A stretch of 64,000 nt of DNA from assembly GCF_000720475.1 (NCBI RefSeq), contig NZ_JOAP01000001.1:372001-436000 (forward strand). The letters run 5' to 3'. Shown here piece after piece: positions 35,748-43,650 of this stretch (position 1 is the stretch's first letter; each line of letters opens with the position of its first letter). Made by a program: the position numbers and the translations under genes. The notes under the pieces are model-generated. The model was given only the letters and a program-made list of their open reading frames with translations, ran no database searches and was not told where the DNA came from. This DNA is from Streptomyces aureocirculatus. Its GTDB lineage: Bacteria > Actinomycetota > Actinomycetes > Streptomycetales > Streptomycetaceae.

Positions 35748-36454
35748 AAGAAAAGATCCCGGACAGGCTGCGCCAGCACGCCGGGAAGATCCTGCTCGCC
35801 GGTAGCGGCGCGCTGCTCGCGCTCTCGGTGGTCACGCTCGGAGCCAGCCTGCTCAGCGACGGCCCGGCCGCGTCAGACACCCAGGCCGATGTGGTTGTTC
35901 AGCAGCTCGAAGGCAACCTCGGCGACGCCCGGGCCGAGCTCGCAACACAACACACGGCGCTGCTGGCTCAGCTGCCGGACATGGACATCGAGCGGGTGAA
36001 CCGTGACGGGGCGACAGGCCGGTCGCTCCTGCTCAGCCTCACCAACAGCTCAGCGTCGACCCGGACCGTCACGGAGCAGCAGGTACTGCTCGACGCGCGC
36101 TACGGCTTCCTCGACCACAAGTCCCGGGTGCTCACCGAGTTCGTTCCGGAGTGGATGACGGCGACCGGAGCCACGAAGGGCGCTGGGACGACGTACAGGC
36201 TTGCTGATCTGGACATTGATGTGAGTCGGGTGCAGAGCCTGAACTACTCCTACACGGGGGTGGCCCGGCTCGATCCGGTCCGCGTCGGACCGAATCAAAG
36301 CAGCGCTGCCAAGAGCAAGTTCGTGGTCTTCACCTACTCCACCTCTCAGAACGGCACGGTGACGTCGCTGGACGCCTATCGGGCCTCCAGCAAGACCCGC
36401 GACGCCCTCGCTGCCGCCAGCAGGAAACCGTCCTCCCCCGAGCCGGCCGGGTGA
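35744..36454 (+). CDS. Single-pass transfer protein, VirB8-like (4 of 4)
   Basis: 236 residues: TM helix about 15-37 (KILLAGSGALLALSVVTLGA), stalk with VVVQQLEGNLGDARAELA, then a soluble domain with TVTEQQVLLDARYGFLD and FVVFTYSTSQNGTV. Coupled by GTGA to the preceding gene. The positional and architectural series suggests four-fold duplication and divergence; direct sequence identity between members is low by eye. Confidence 0.58.
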   Translation: MKEKIPDRLRQHAGKILLAGSGALLALSVVTLGASLLSDGPAASDTQADVVVQQLEGNLGDARAELATQHTALLAQLPDMDIERVNRDGATGRSLLLSLTNSSASTRTVTEQQVLLDARYGFLDHKSRVLTEFVPEWMTATGATKGAGTTYRLADLDIDVSRVQSLNYSYTGVARLDPVRVGPNQSSAAKSKFVVFTYSTSQNGTVTSLDAYRASSKTRDALAAASRKPSSPEPAG

Positions 36455-36517
36455 GCGAAGCGCCCACCGCTTCAGCACGCACCCCAGAAGACCCCGACAA
36501 GACGTAAGGACACGAGC

Positions 36518-37027
36518 ATGTCAACCCAGACCCTGGAGAAAACCAAGCCGACCGCCCCGACGAGCACGGCCGCCACGGTGAAGCCTATGAAGGAACAGAA
36601 GAACTCGAAGCTGCGCACCGGATGGCGGCGGCTGGCCCCGAAGAAGGAGACCGGCAGGTTCTCCGTAGCGGTGTGGGCAGGGTTCTTCCGGGTCATCGTC
36701 CTTCTCGCCGACTGCCTGCTGGCGTTCATCACGGCCATGGTCATCATCCCGCTGCTGGGCGCATGGCTGCACCGGCAGTCGGGCGCATCCCGGGGTGCGC
36801 TCAGTGCGGACGGAACCATCACCTTGTGGCTGATGCCGCTCCTCTTCCTGGTCGCACTGCTCGTCGCGGGCGAGATCATCGTGATGCGCGGCATGTGGCG
36901 CTGGGCAACGCGGATGATCGAGAAGATCCGGGACGCCCGGGGCGAGGCGACCGGGGCCGACGTCACAACGAAGTCCACGGCCAGGACCACCAGCCAGAGC
37001 AAGACCAACCACAGGAGGAGCAAGTGA
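36518..37027 (+). CDS. Two-TM membrane protein of the transfer region
   Basis: 169 residues: a Lys/Thr-rich N-terminus, two TM helices (about 58-80 and 104-124, WLMPLLFLVALLVAGEIIVM), and a basic C-terminal tail (KSTARTTSQSKTNHRRSK). Both termini are likely cytoplasmic. TAAGGA precedes the ATG at 36518. Its TGA shares one base with the next ATG (TGATG). Function is unknown; it is probably a channel or coupling accessory. Confidence 0.6.
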   Translation: MSTQTLEKTKPTAPTSTAATVKPMKEQKNSKLRTGWRRLAPKKETGRFSVAVWAGFFRVIVLLADCLLAFITAMVIIPLLGAWLHRQSGASRGALSADGTITLWLMPLLFLVALLVAGEIIVMRGMWRWATRMIEKIRDARGEATGADVTTKSTARTTSQSKTNHRRSK

Positions 37028-38052
37028 TGCGCACCGCAGGACTGACGATGAACGACGTATGGGCCCACCGTGTCCTGCGTGAACGGGGAGTGGAGACGTA
37101 CCGGCTGGAGGGGGTGCCCGCCGAGCTCGGCGTCATGGTCGAATCGCTCGATCTCAAGCACCGGGGCAAGGAGGAGAACTACCGCCCGTATCTGCACATG
37201 ACGGGCGAGCTGCGCTCGGTCACCCCGGCCAAGGCCCTGCCGTTCGGCATCTCCCAGGTGACCTACTCCCCCGGCCAGGGCGAAAAGGTAGACGCCTTCT
37301 ACGAGTTCGACGACCAGCAGCTGGTCGTGCTCGCCAGCAAGGGCTACTTCACGAGCGGCTTCGCCGTGCCCGAGCAGGTCACCGGGATCGAGTGGGAGCT
37401 GCCGGCCACGGCGGACATGCTCGTGCTCGCTCCGTCGGGGGCGCAGACCGAAGGCGATACACCCGTGGTCTTCACCCAGATCCACGACATCGGGGGCCTG
37501 GAAATCGATCTCGAGTCCGCCGGCTACGACCTCACCGGCTACTTCGCCGACCACTCCAGGGACGGCGTCCCGCGGGCTGAGGCTGTGGTCGATGCTCACG
37601 GGTTGAAGGCACGTTCGGACGCGATCAACTCGCTGTTCACCGAGGACGAGCTGGGCCTGGACACCGAGGTCAAGCAGATCGTCGGAGCGTCCGTGCCTGA
37701 GGCAGCGCCGGTCGCCAACGGCATGAGCGCTCGCCTGCAGCAGATCGAGGCGGAGATCGCCGCCGAACGCGTGCAGTACCAGACCGAGCGTGCGAGCACC
37801 GAGGGCACCACGGAGAACCTCTACCGGGAGCGCGTGGCGGCAGCGTTGCAGACGGCTGAGGAGCAGGAGGAGCCGTTCGCTCCCCCGGTCCCGGTCCGCG
37901 AGGCTCAGCGCGACCTGGAGCTGGAGGAGAAGGAGACCCGCCGACGTGAGGTCAAGCCCGCTCCGAGTCTGGACGAGCGCAAGCGCCAGGTGTCCCAGCA
38001 TGCGGCCGATCTGGACTTCAGTGAGGACGGCGAGCAGAGCCTGGGGCCCTGA
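37027..38052 (+). CDS. Soluble transfer-region protein, unknown
   Basis: 341 residues, no TM. The N-terminal 180 residues are mixed alpha/beta; the C-terminal 110 residues are strongly charged coiled coil (LQQIEAEIAAERVQYQTERA; LELEEKETRRREVKP). AGGAGGAG sits before the ATG at 37027. It is immediately upstream of the relaxase and may be an accessory factor for DNA processing or coupling; this is inferred from position. No family was recognised. Confidence 0.55.
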   Translation: MRTAGLTMNDVWAHRVLRERGVETYRLEGVPAELGVMVESLDLKHRGKEENYRPYLHMTGELRSVTPAKALPFGISQVTYSPGQGEKVDAFYEFDDQQLVVLASKGYFTSGFAVPEQVTGIEWELPATADMLVLAPSGAQTEGDTPVVFTQIHDIGGLEIDLESAGYDLTGYFADHSRDGVPRAEAVVDAHGLKARSDAINSLFTEDELGLDTEVKQIVGASVPEAAPVANGMSARLQQIEAEIAAERVQYQTERASTEGTTENLYRERVAAALQTAEEQEEPFAPPVPVREAQRDLELEEKETRRREVKPAPSLDERKRQVSQHAADLDFSEDGEQSLGP

Positions 38053-38075
38053 GTACGGATCAGGCATGACGAGCG

Positions 38076-38110
38076 CGGCCCCGGTTGCTGGCGGACAGCA
38101 GCCGGGGCCG
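38076..38110 (+). terminator. Hairpin upstream of the relaxase (terminator or part of oriT)
   Basis: CGGCCCCGGTTGCTG / CAGCAGCCGGGGCCG, a near-perfect 15-bp stem with a 5-base loop, lies between the 37027 gene and the relaxase start. No T run follows, so a structured transfer-origin element is an alternative. Confidence 0.5.
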
Positions 38111-38146
38111 TAGTGCATCGGTACCGAGACAGGAAGGAGAGCGACG

Positions 38147-40435
38147 ATGGGCCTGAAGCAGGACATCATCGTGGTCAACGAGTTCAGTGTGCCGCTGCCC
38201 GGCGGCAAGGGATCGCGCGGTGCGACACCGGGTGACTACGTCACCCGGTACATGGCCCGCGAGCAAGCGACCGAGTCGCTGGCTCCGATCCAGCGCCTGC
38301 GCACCGATGACTTCATCATGCGCTACATGGCGCGGGAGTCTGCCGTTGAGCGCGCCGGTATCTCGCGGAGTGCGGCGAAGCATGAGATGCGCCAGGCCCA
38401 GGGCGACGGCGGCGTGGCCTTCGGCTATGACTCGGTCTCACTCTCCGACGAGCAGCTGCGCGCGGCCGGCAACGACATCCAGCAGCACTTCGAGAACGGC
38501 AAGACCGTACTCAAGACGGTGGTGTCCTTCGACGAGGAGTACCTGCGGAAGCACAAGATCGTCGACAAGGACTTCCACTGCGAAGCCCGCGGCGACTACC
38601 GCGGTCACATCGACCAGATGAGGCTGCGCATGGCGATCATGCACGGTCTGGAGCGGATGAATTCGGGCACCAGCGGCTTCGACGACCTGCGCTACGTCGG
38701 GGTCATCCAGGTCGATACCGAGCACGTGCACTGCCACCTGGCCATGGTCGACGGCGGCCGGGGGCAGGTGACGAAGAACGGTACGCAGCGCGGCAAGCTC
38801 CTGGACCGGCACAAGTCCAGGCTCCGCCGCGGTATTGACACCTGGCTCGACGAGAAGCAGGCGGTGACTCATCTCTCCAGCGCCGTCGGCTACGAGCGGC
38901 GCAACGTCACCACCTTCATCAAGCGGTGGGCGCACGAGCGGATCCGCGCCGAGTCCCTGCCGCAGTTCCTGCTCGCCTGCCTGCCGGCAGACCGAACGTT
39001 GTGGCGCGCCGGCTCGAACGACGCCCGCATGCGCAAGGCGAACCAACTGGTGACCGAGCTCGTGAAGGAGCAACTCGACCGTGCCGGATCCCCGATGCCG
39101 GAGGCCATGGAACGCATCGTCGACTACGCCAACGAGCGCCGCGCGAAGGAGTCTCTGAGCACGGAGGAATGGCAGAAGCTGGTCGAGCAGGGACGTACGC
39201 AGATCATGGAGCGCACCGTCAACGGCGTCTACCAGATGCTGCGGGCCATGCCGGAGTCGGAGCTGCGGGTGCGCACGCCGATGCTCGAAGTCATGGGGAT
39301 GGACTACCAGCAGATGGCGGTGCTCGCCGCGGACCGGCAGGGCGAAGACGAGAATACTGAGGCCGACTTGGTCTCCTTCGGCTTCCGACTGCGCAGCTAC
39401 GCCTCACGCCTGCAGCATCACCGGGAGAAGGCCGGGGTCTACCGCGACCTCGCGCACCAGTGGGAACAGGCCGAGAAGGCCGACGTCGCCGCCGAGGACT
39501 CGCGCCCGCTCTACGACTTCTACCGTTTCGAGGAGAACTACCACCGGCGGCTGATGAGCAAGTACCGGCACTTCCTGCCCTTCCCCGGGGACGCCGGCCA
39601 GTGGTACGGGCAGCAGCAGGACGTGGCGACCTACGGTCAGCGGCTGCTCTCGCTCATGGCGCTGCGCGCGGATGCCTCCCTGCAGCGGATGAAGGACCCG
39701 GAGGAGGCCGAGAACCTGGGCCGGACAATCTACGATCAGCCCGGCGGCAGGCTCCTGGCCGAGGGCAAGCGCGGCCGAGCAATGCTGGACGCGCGCATCC
39801 GGACGATGAAGCAGTCCTATGACCAGAAGCTGGACAACCTGCGGGCCGATCTCGCTTCCTCCGGCCTGGTGCTGCGCGTGGGGTCGAGCGCCGAGGATCA
39901 GGCGAGTACGGAGACCGACGGAGTCAGCACGGACCTCAAGATCGTCGCTGGTGCCGCGTATGACTTCGACGAGGTCAAGGCCCTGGACCTGCACCACCTG
40001 GGATACGACTTCGTCACCGACGTCGAGATCGGGCTGCACGCGCGCCAGTCCTTCGTCGAGACGACCAGGGACCGCCGGCGGCTGCTGCTGGCGTCGATGG
40101 AGTACCTGGACCAGTCCGGCCAGGCCGAGGCAATTCCCGATCTGCCGGTGGACGATGTCGCGGCGATGACACGGGTCTCCCGGGAGCTGGCACCTCAGCA
40201 GACAGACGAGGACTCCGGCACCCTCGTGTTGCGCTCGCGGATCGCGGAGCTGCGCGCCGGGAGCGAGCAGGCCGAGCGGATGCGGCGGTCCAAGGCTTCG
40301 TCACTGGACGCCGACCTCGTCGTGCGGGTCCAGGCTCAGGTCGATCAGGCTGTGACCACAGCGGACGCCGGAATGGCATCCGATCCGCAACCATCTCCCA
40401 TCTCGACCGACTTTGAACGTGAGCAGAAAGACTAG
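38147..40435 (+). CDS. HUH-type relaxase (mobilisation protein)
   Basis: 762 residues. The relaxase metal motif is visible as His193, His195 and His197 in TEHVHCHLAMVDGG, preceded by a helix and strand (GVIQVDTE) as in MOB relaxases. Candidate catalytic tyrosines lie in YVTRYMAREQ and IMRYMARES near the N-terminus, an imperfect duplication. The remaining about 500 residues are largely helical and probably hold oriT-binding and secretion signals. It should nick the element at oriT and pilot the strand through the coupling protein at 48898. GGAAGGAG precedes ATG 38147. The MOB class is not decided by eye. Confidence 0.75.
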   Translation: MGLKQDIIVVNEFSVPLPGGKGSRGATPGDYVTRYMAREQATESLAPIQRLRTDDFIMRYMARESAVERAGISRSAAKHEMRQAQGDGGVAFGYDSVSLSDEQLRAAGNDIQQHFENGKTVLKTVVSFDEEYLRKHKIVDKDFHCEARGDYRGHIDQMRLRMAIMHGLERMNSGTSGFDDLRYVGVIQVDTEHVHCHLAMVDGGRGQVTKNGTQRGKLLDRHKSRLRRGIDTWLDEKQAVTHLSSAVGYERRNVTTFIKRWAHERIRAESLPQFLLACLPADRTLWRAGSNDARMRKANQLVTELVKEQLDRAGSPMPEAMERIVDYANERRAKESLSTEEWQKLVEQGRTQIMERTVNGVYQMLRAMPESELRVRTPMLEVMGMDYQQMAVLAADRQGEDENTEADLVSFGFRLRSYASRLQHHREKAGVYRDLAHQWEQAEKADVAAEDSRPLYDFYRFEENYHRRLMSKYRHFLPFPGDAGQWYGQQQDVATYGQRLLSLMALRADASLQRMKDPEEAENLGRTIYDQPGGRLLAEGKRGRAMLDARIRTMKQSYDQKLDNLRADLASSGLVLRVGSSAEDQASTETDGVSTDLKIVAGAAYDFDEVKALDLHHLGYDFVTDVEIGLHARQSFVETTRDRRRLLLASMEYLDQSGQAEAIPDLPVDDVAAMTRVSRELAPQQTDEDSGTLVLRSRIAELRAGSEQAERMRRSKASSLDADLVVRVQAQVDQAVTTADAGMASDPQPSPISTDFEREQKD

Positions 40436-40514
40436 TCGATGGTCTTGTCGAATGCCCTATGAGAGTATTAGCGTAAAGAGCGTTCGGCGGGAACTCAATG
40501 CTTTGTCCGGACAA
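40433..40514 (+). promoter_or_regulatory. Element promoter region with palindrome TTGTCCGGACAA
   Basis: TTGTCG (40445-40450), an 18-base spacer and TAGCGT (40469-40474) make a reasonable promoter. CTTGTCGAATG (40444-40454) matches the CTTATCGAATG at 33112 and 43571. ACTAGTCGA (at 40433) is shared with 46582. A perfect 12-base palindrome TTGTCCGGACAA lies at 40503-40514 between the promoter and the ATG at 40574. Confidence 0.55.
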
Positions 40515-40573
40515 CGTGACTGATCGCAGCCGACTTGTCAGAGGGTAGTTGGAACAAGCGGGAGGAAGAGATC

Positions 40574-41116
40574 ATGGCAATTCTCAAGGGCAAGGGCGCG
40601 ATGACCGGAGTCAACCTCATCGCGAAGGTCTACAAGAACGGCGTCACCAAGGACGGCAAGTCCCAGTACGCCGACGTCCAGCTCGACGCTCGAGATCCGC
40701 GCGGTCCGGAGCAGACGAACCTGCATCTGAAGTCCGATCGGGTTCAGGGTAAGGACGGCAAGGTCCGCTACAACAACGGCGCTCCGTACTCCACCGGCCA
40801 GATGGAGGAGATCGTCAAGGCCGCGGGTCCGAACACCGAGCCGATCCTGAACAAGGACGGCACCGAGGTCGGAACCGTCTACGGCTTCAAGGGCAACGTG
40901 ATGCCCGCGACGCGCGGCACTGGCCTGGTGGTTAACACCAAATCCGTCGAGGCCTCCGAGTTCAAGGTCGACGACAAGACGCTGGACAACCAGTTCGCGT
41001 CCATGCGCGCCGCCCGCGAGGCACGGGCGGCAGCCAAGGAGTCGCAGGCCCCGGCCCCGGCCCCCGAGACCAAGCAGGAGCAGGCAGCCGAGGTCGAGGA
41101 GCCGGCAGTCGGCTGA
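40574..41116 (+). CDS. Small soluble element protein, possibly nucleic-acid binding
   Basis: 180 residues. The first 120 are a beta-rich domain (MAILKGKGAMTGVNLIAKVY, KSQYADVQLDARD, NLHLKSDRVQGKDG, GNVMPATRGTGLVVN) with many Lys/Arg on predicted strands, compatible with an OB-like fold. The last 50 are Ala/Pro/Glu-rich and acidic, as in ssDNA-binding protein tails, but without the DDDIPF tip. GGAGGAAGAG stands before ATG 40574; a TTG further upstream is less likely. It has its own promoter and follows the relaxase. Function is not proven. Confidence 0.55.
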   Translation: MAILKGKGAMTGVNLIAKVYKNGVTKDGKSQYADVQLDARDPRGPEQTNLHLKSDRVQGKDGKVRYNNGAPYSTGQMEEIVKAAGPNTEPILNKDGTEVGTVYGFKGNVMPATRGTGLVVNTKSVEASEFKVDDKTLDNQFASMRAAREARAAAKESQAPAPAPETKQEQAAEVEEPAVG

Positions 41117-41141
41117 GACCGAGACCGAGTCAAGCCTTATT

Positions 41142-41181
41142 CGAAAGGCCCCTGGGTGTCACGTGGGCCCCTGGATGTCAC
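41142..41181. repeat. Left boundary of cargo: CGAAAGGCCCCTGG plus a 19-bp tandem repeat
   Basis: CGAAAGGCCCCTGG (41142-41155) nearly repeats the left arm of the terminator hairpin at 43520-43532. GGCCCCTGGrTGTCAC occurs at 41147 and again at 41166. The sequence looks like a duplicated terminator arm marking where the 2.4 kb cargo block begins. Confidence 0.5.
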
Positions 41182-41357
41182 TGGCGAACTCGCCGTCGTT
41201 GCAAGCGGAATGCCTCGACGTACTCGCGGCGCCGCTCCTGTCAGGGCGAGCAGCCCTCTCCGCAGGGCTAACCCACAGACACACCGGCGCATCTCGTGTG
41301 CCGGTGGGGAGCCCGAGCAACCAGCCCGGTCATCCCTAACCCCGACTGAGCAACGAC

Positions 41358-41595
41358 ATGAACCACAGCGTGATCGGTCCCAACCTGGAATGGCCGGCCA
41401 TCCGCACCGGCCAGGGTGTGGCCTACAAGAAGAAGGGGCAGCTCGACTCGGCCGGCGAGTTCTACGTGCTCTGCTCCGCCAAGAACCGCTACGGCAACCG
41501 CTGGCACTACGGCGAATCCTCGCTGGCACCACGGCGAATCCTTCTCCAGCAGCTCGTACGGCATGAAGGGCTGGGTCGCCGCCATCTGGTTCTAG
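41358..41595 (+). pseudogene. Fragment of an SH3-like secreted protein, frameshifted by a 22-bp duplication
   Basis: The frame reads IRTGQGVAYKKKGQLDSAGE, then FYVLCSAKNRYGNRWHYGES, the end of a bacterial SH3-like domain. A perfect-but-one 22-base tandem duplication (41499-41520 and 41521-41542) shifts the frame. Removing one copy restores GESFSSSSYGMKGWVAAIWF and a stop at 41593, as expected for the family. The signal peptide that such proteins carry is absent, so the 5' part is also lost. Confidence 0.65.
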
Positions 41596-41621
41596 CACCA
41601 CCGTGCGCCGCCGACGCGACG

Positions 41622-41660
41622 CGCCCCCAGACCGCTCCCTCTCGGAGCGGTCTGGGGGCG
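41622..41660. terminator. Strong bidirectional hairpin
   Basis: A 17-bp perfect stem, CGCCCCCAGACCGCTCC / GGAGCGGTCTGGGGGCG with a 5-base loop, shortly after the SH3 fragment. Confidence 0.8.
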
Positions 41661-41757
41661 ATGCGCCGTGCCCTAACCACGGCCGGGCCCACCTTCAACG
41701 CCTCGACGACGCCGGTGTCCGACGTCGCGTTCATCGCCTGACCACCGACCTCTCGCC

Positions 41758-42105
41758 GTGTACGCGATGACCATCGCCGTCCTGATGGCTGGCGAAGGCG
41801 CGCTGACCGTCGTCCTGCGCACCCTGCGCGCCCGCCTCATCCCGGCCGCCGTCTTCGGCACCACGACCAGCGCGATGGTCACGCTGAGCGTGCTGCCGAT
41901 GCCCGTGGCCGGCGCACTGGCCGCCGCCCTCCCCGCCGACGCCCTGCTCCTCACCTGCGCCGTCCTGCAGGGCGCGGCCATGACCCTCGCCTCCCGAGGC
42001 CTGTGGCACCACCGTACCTCCTACGCGCCCAGCCCCACCGCTGCCGATCCCGCGGCCGCCGGCCCCCCAACCTCTGCCACGGCCGACACGCCGCGCGCCG
42101 CCTGA
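41758..42105 (+). pseudogene. C-terminal fragment of an MFS transporter
   Basis: 115 codons encode three to four hydrophobic helices (TIAVLMAGEGALTVVLRTL, LIPAAVFGTTTSAMVTLSVL, LPADALLLTCAVLQGAAMTL) ending in RGLWHHR. This resembles the last TM helices of an MFS exporter, but the first eight helices are absent. It ends 38 bases before the ATP-grasp gene, an arrangement known for amino-acid-ligase/exporter pairs. Confidence 0.6.
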
Positions 42106-42143
42106 TCCCGGTCCAGCCCGCCCTAGTCTCCTGGGAGTTCACC

Positions 42144-43382
42144 GTGTCCCACCCCATGCTGCTCGTGATCGGCTCCGGCCCGCGCCCCATGCGGAGCTAC
42201 CTGCTGGAGCAGACCGCGGCCCACTACCCGCAGCTGCTGATCAACGACACACCGCTGACCTGGCAGAAGCCCTACGTCATCGACCACGAGGTGGCCGATC
42301 TGAGCGACCCGATCGCGGTCAATGCCGCCGCCGCGTCGCTCGCCGTCCGCAGGCCCATCGCTGGCGTCGTGACCTGGGACGAGTACTACCTGATGACCGT
42401 CGCCCGCCTCGCCCAGAGCCTCGGCGGCCGACCCGGCAACACCCTCGCGGCCGTCGCCGCTGCCCGCGACAAGGCCACCTCCCGCCAGCGCTTCGCCGCA
42501 GCCGGCGTTCCCTCCGCCGCCTCCACCTGGGTGCACACCCTGGACGCCGCGGCCTCCGCGGCCGAACGCGTCGACTACCCGGTCGTCCTCAAACCCGCTG
42601 CCCATGCCGGCGGCATTGGTGTCGTCCGCGTCGGCACGATCACCGACCTGCCCACTGCCTGGTCCATCGCCTCCGCCGGCGCCGCCCACCAGGGCCCCGA
42701 GGGAGACGGCGTGCTCGTGGAGGAGTACCTCGACGGACCCGAGGTCTCCGTGGAGACCGTCACCCACCGCGGTGTCACCAGCGCCGTGGCCGTCACCCGC
42801 ACGTCGGTCGGCTTCGACCCCTACTTCATGGAGACCGAGCACAGCGTCACTGCCGACGACCCCCTCCTGTACAAGGTCTCGCCCGTCGCCGCAGCCGCTC
42901 TGGAGGCTGTGGGCATCACCCACGGAGTCAGCCACGTTGAGATCCGCCTCACCAAGGACGGACCGAAGGTCATCGAAGTCAACGCGCGCCTGGGCGGCGA
43001 TCTCATCGGCGAACTCGTGCGCCTGGCCACTGGGATCTCCCTGCCCCTGGCCTCCGCCGCTCTCGCCTGCGGCGAGATCCCCGACCTGCGCCCCACTCGG
43101 CAGCGCAGCGCCGTCATTGGCATGATCTACCCGCCGACCGCAGGTCTTGTCACCCACCGCGATCTGCTCCCTGGCAACGACCATCACCTGGAGCACTTCC
43201 AGTGGCTGTGCGACGTCGGCGACGTCGCCACGCTCACCCCGTCCAGCACCACGCCGAACAACATCCGCTGCGGCTTCGCGGTCGTCAGTGGCGACAGTGC
43301 GCATGACACCCAGCAGCACCTCGACGAGGTCCTCGGCCGTGTCGTCGTGGAGGTCACCTCCGAGGCGCAGCGCGCCGCCTGA
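42144..43382 (+). CDS. ATP-grasp domain ligase (cargo gene)
   Basis: 412 residues. N-terminal Rossmann-like region (MLLVIGSGPRPMRSYLLEQT), then the ATP-grasp fold: KATSRQRFAAAGVP, the ATP-binding YPVVLKPAAHAGGIGV, the hinge GVLVEEYLDGPEVSVE, and metal-binding VIEVNARLGGDLI. The set matches carboxylate-amine/L-amino-acid ligases of the BL00235/carnosine-synthase type. It probably makes a dipeptide or amide; the substrate is unknown. GTG 42144 has GGGAG 7 bases upstream. The neighbouring MFS exporter is reduced to a fragment, so export of the product by that route is lost. Confidence 0.8.
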   Translation: MSHPMLLVIGSGPRPMRSYLLEQTAAHYPQLLINDTPLTWQKPYVIDHEVADLSDPIAVNAAAASLAVRRPIAGVVTWDEYYLMTVARLAQSLGGRPGNTLAAVAAARDKATSRQRFAAAGVPSAASTWVHTLDAAASAAERVDYPVVLKPAAHAGGIGVVRVGTITDLPTAWSIASAGAAHQGPEGDGVLVEEYLDGPEVSVETVTHRGVTSAVAVTRTSVGFDPYFMETEHSVTADDPLLYKVSPVAAAALEAVGITHGVSHVEIRLTKDGPKVIEVNARLGGDLIGELVRLATGISLPLASAALACGEIPDLRPTRQRSAVIGMIYPPTAGLVTHRDLLPGNDHHLEHFQWLCDVGDVATLTPSSTTPNNIRCGFAVVSGDSAHDTQQHLDEVLGRVVVEVTSEAQRAA

Positions 43383-43518
43383 CCACGCCGCAAGGCCGGC
43401 ACGGAGGGGAGCAACGAGGCCCCGCCAGCGAGCGCTTCAACCACCAGTTCGAGCAGCCAGACTCCGGAGGGCACCGAGTCCGAATACGACGGGTGAGCGA
43501 CCGCGACCAGCGCACGGA

Positions 43519-43554
43519 ACGAAAGGCCCTGGAGTGGGATCCGGGGCCTTTCGT
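43519..43554 (+). terminator. Terminator hairpin at the right end of the cargo block
   Basis: ACGAAAGGCCC / GGGCCTTTCGT, an 11-bp stem with a 14-base loop, followed by gctctcc. Its left arm is nearly repeated at 41142. Confidence 0.75.
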
Positions 43555-43570
43555 GCTCTCCATTCAAATC

Positions 43571-43597
43571 CTTATCGAATGCGACTCGTGATAGAAT
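43571..43597 (+). promoter_or_regulatory. Element promoter with CTTATCGAATG motif
   Basis: CTTATCGAATG (43571-43581) is identical to 33112-33122. TAGAAT (43592-43597) is a strong -10 box. The segment is AT-rich and follows the terminator at 43519-43554, so the AAA+ gene starts a new transcription unit. Confidence 0.6.
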
Positions 43598-43650
43598 TTT
43601 GACTGATTTTCCAGTTGAACCCTCAGTTCAGTCGAGAGGTCTTGCGCGGC

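Noticed and set aside
36472..38208. A 578-codon minus-strand open frame opposite the two-TM and 37027 genes
   Set aside because: No ribosome site and no domain; the plus-strand genes have good starts and couple to each other.
41156..41566. A plus-strand 136-codon frame across the cargo boundary
   Set aside because: It spans the repeat boundary, has no ribosome site, and overlaps the better SH3-like frame.
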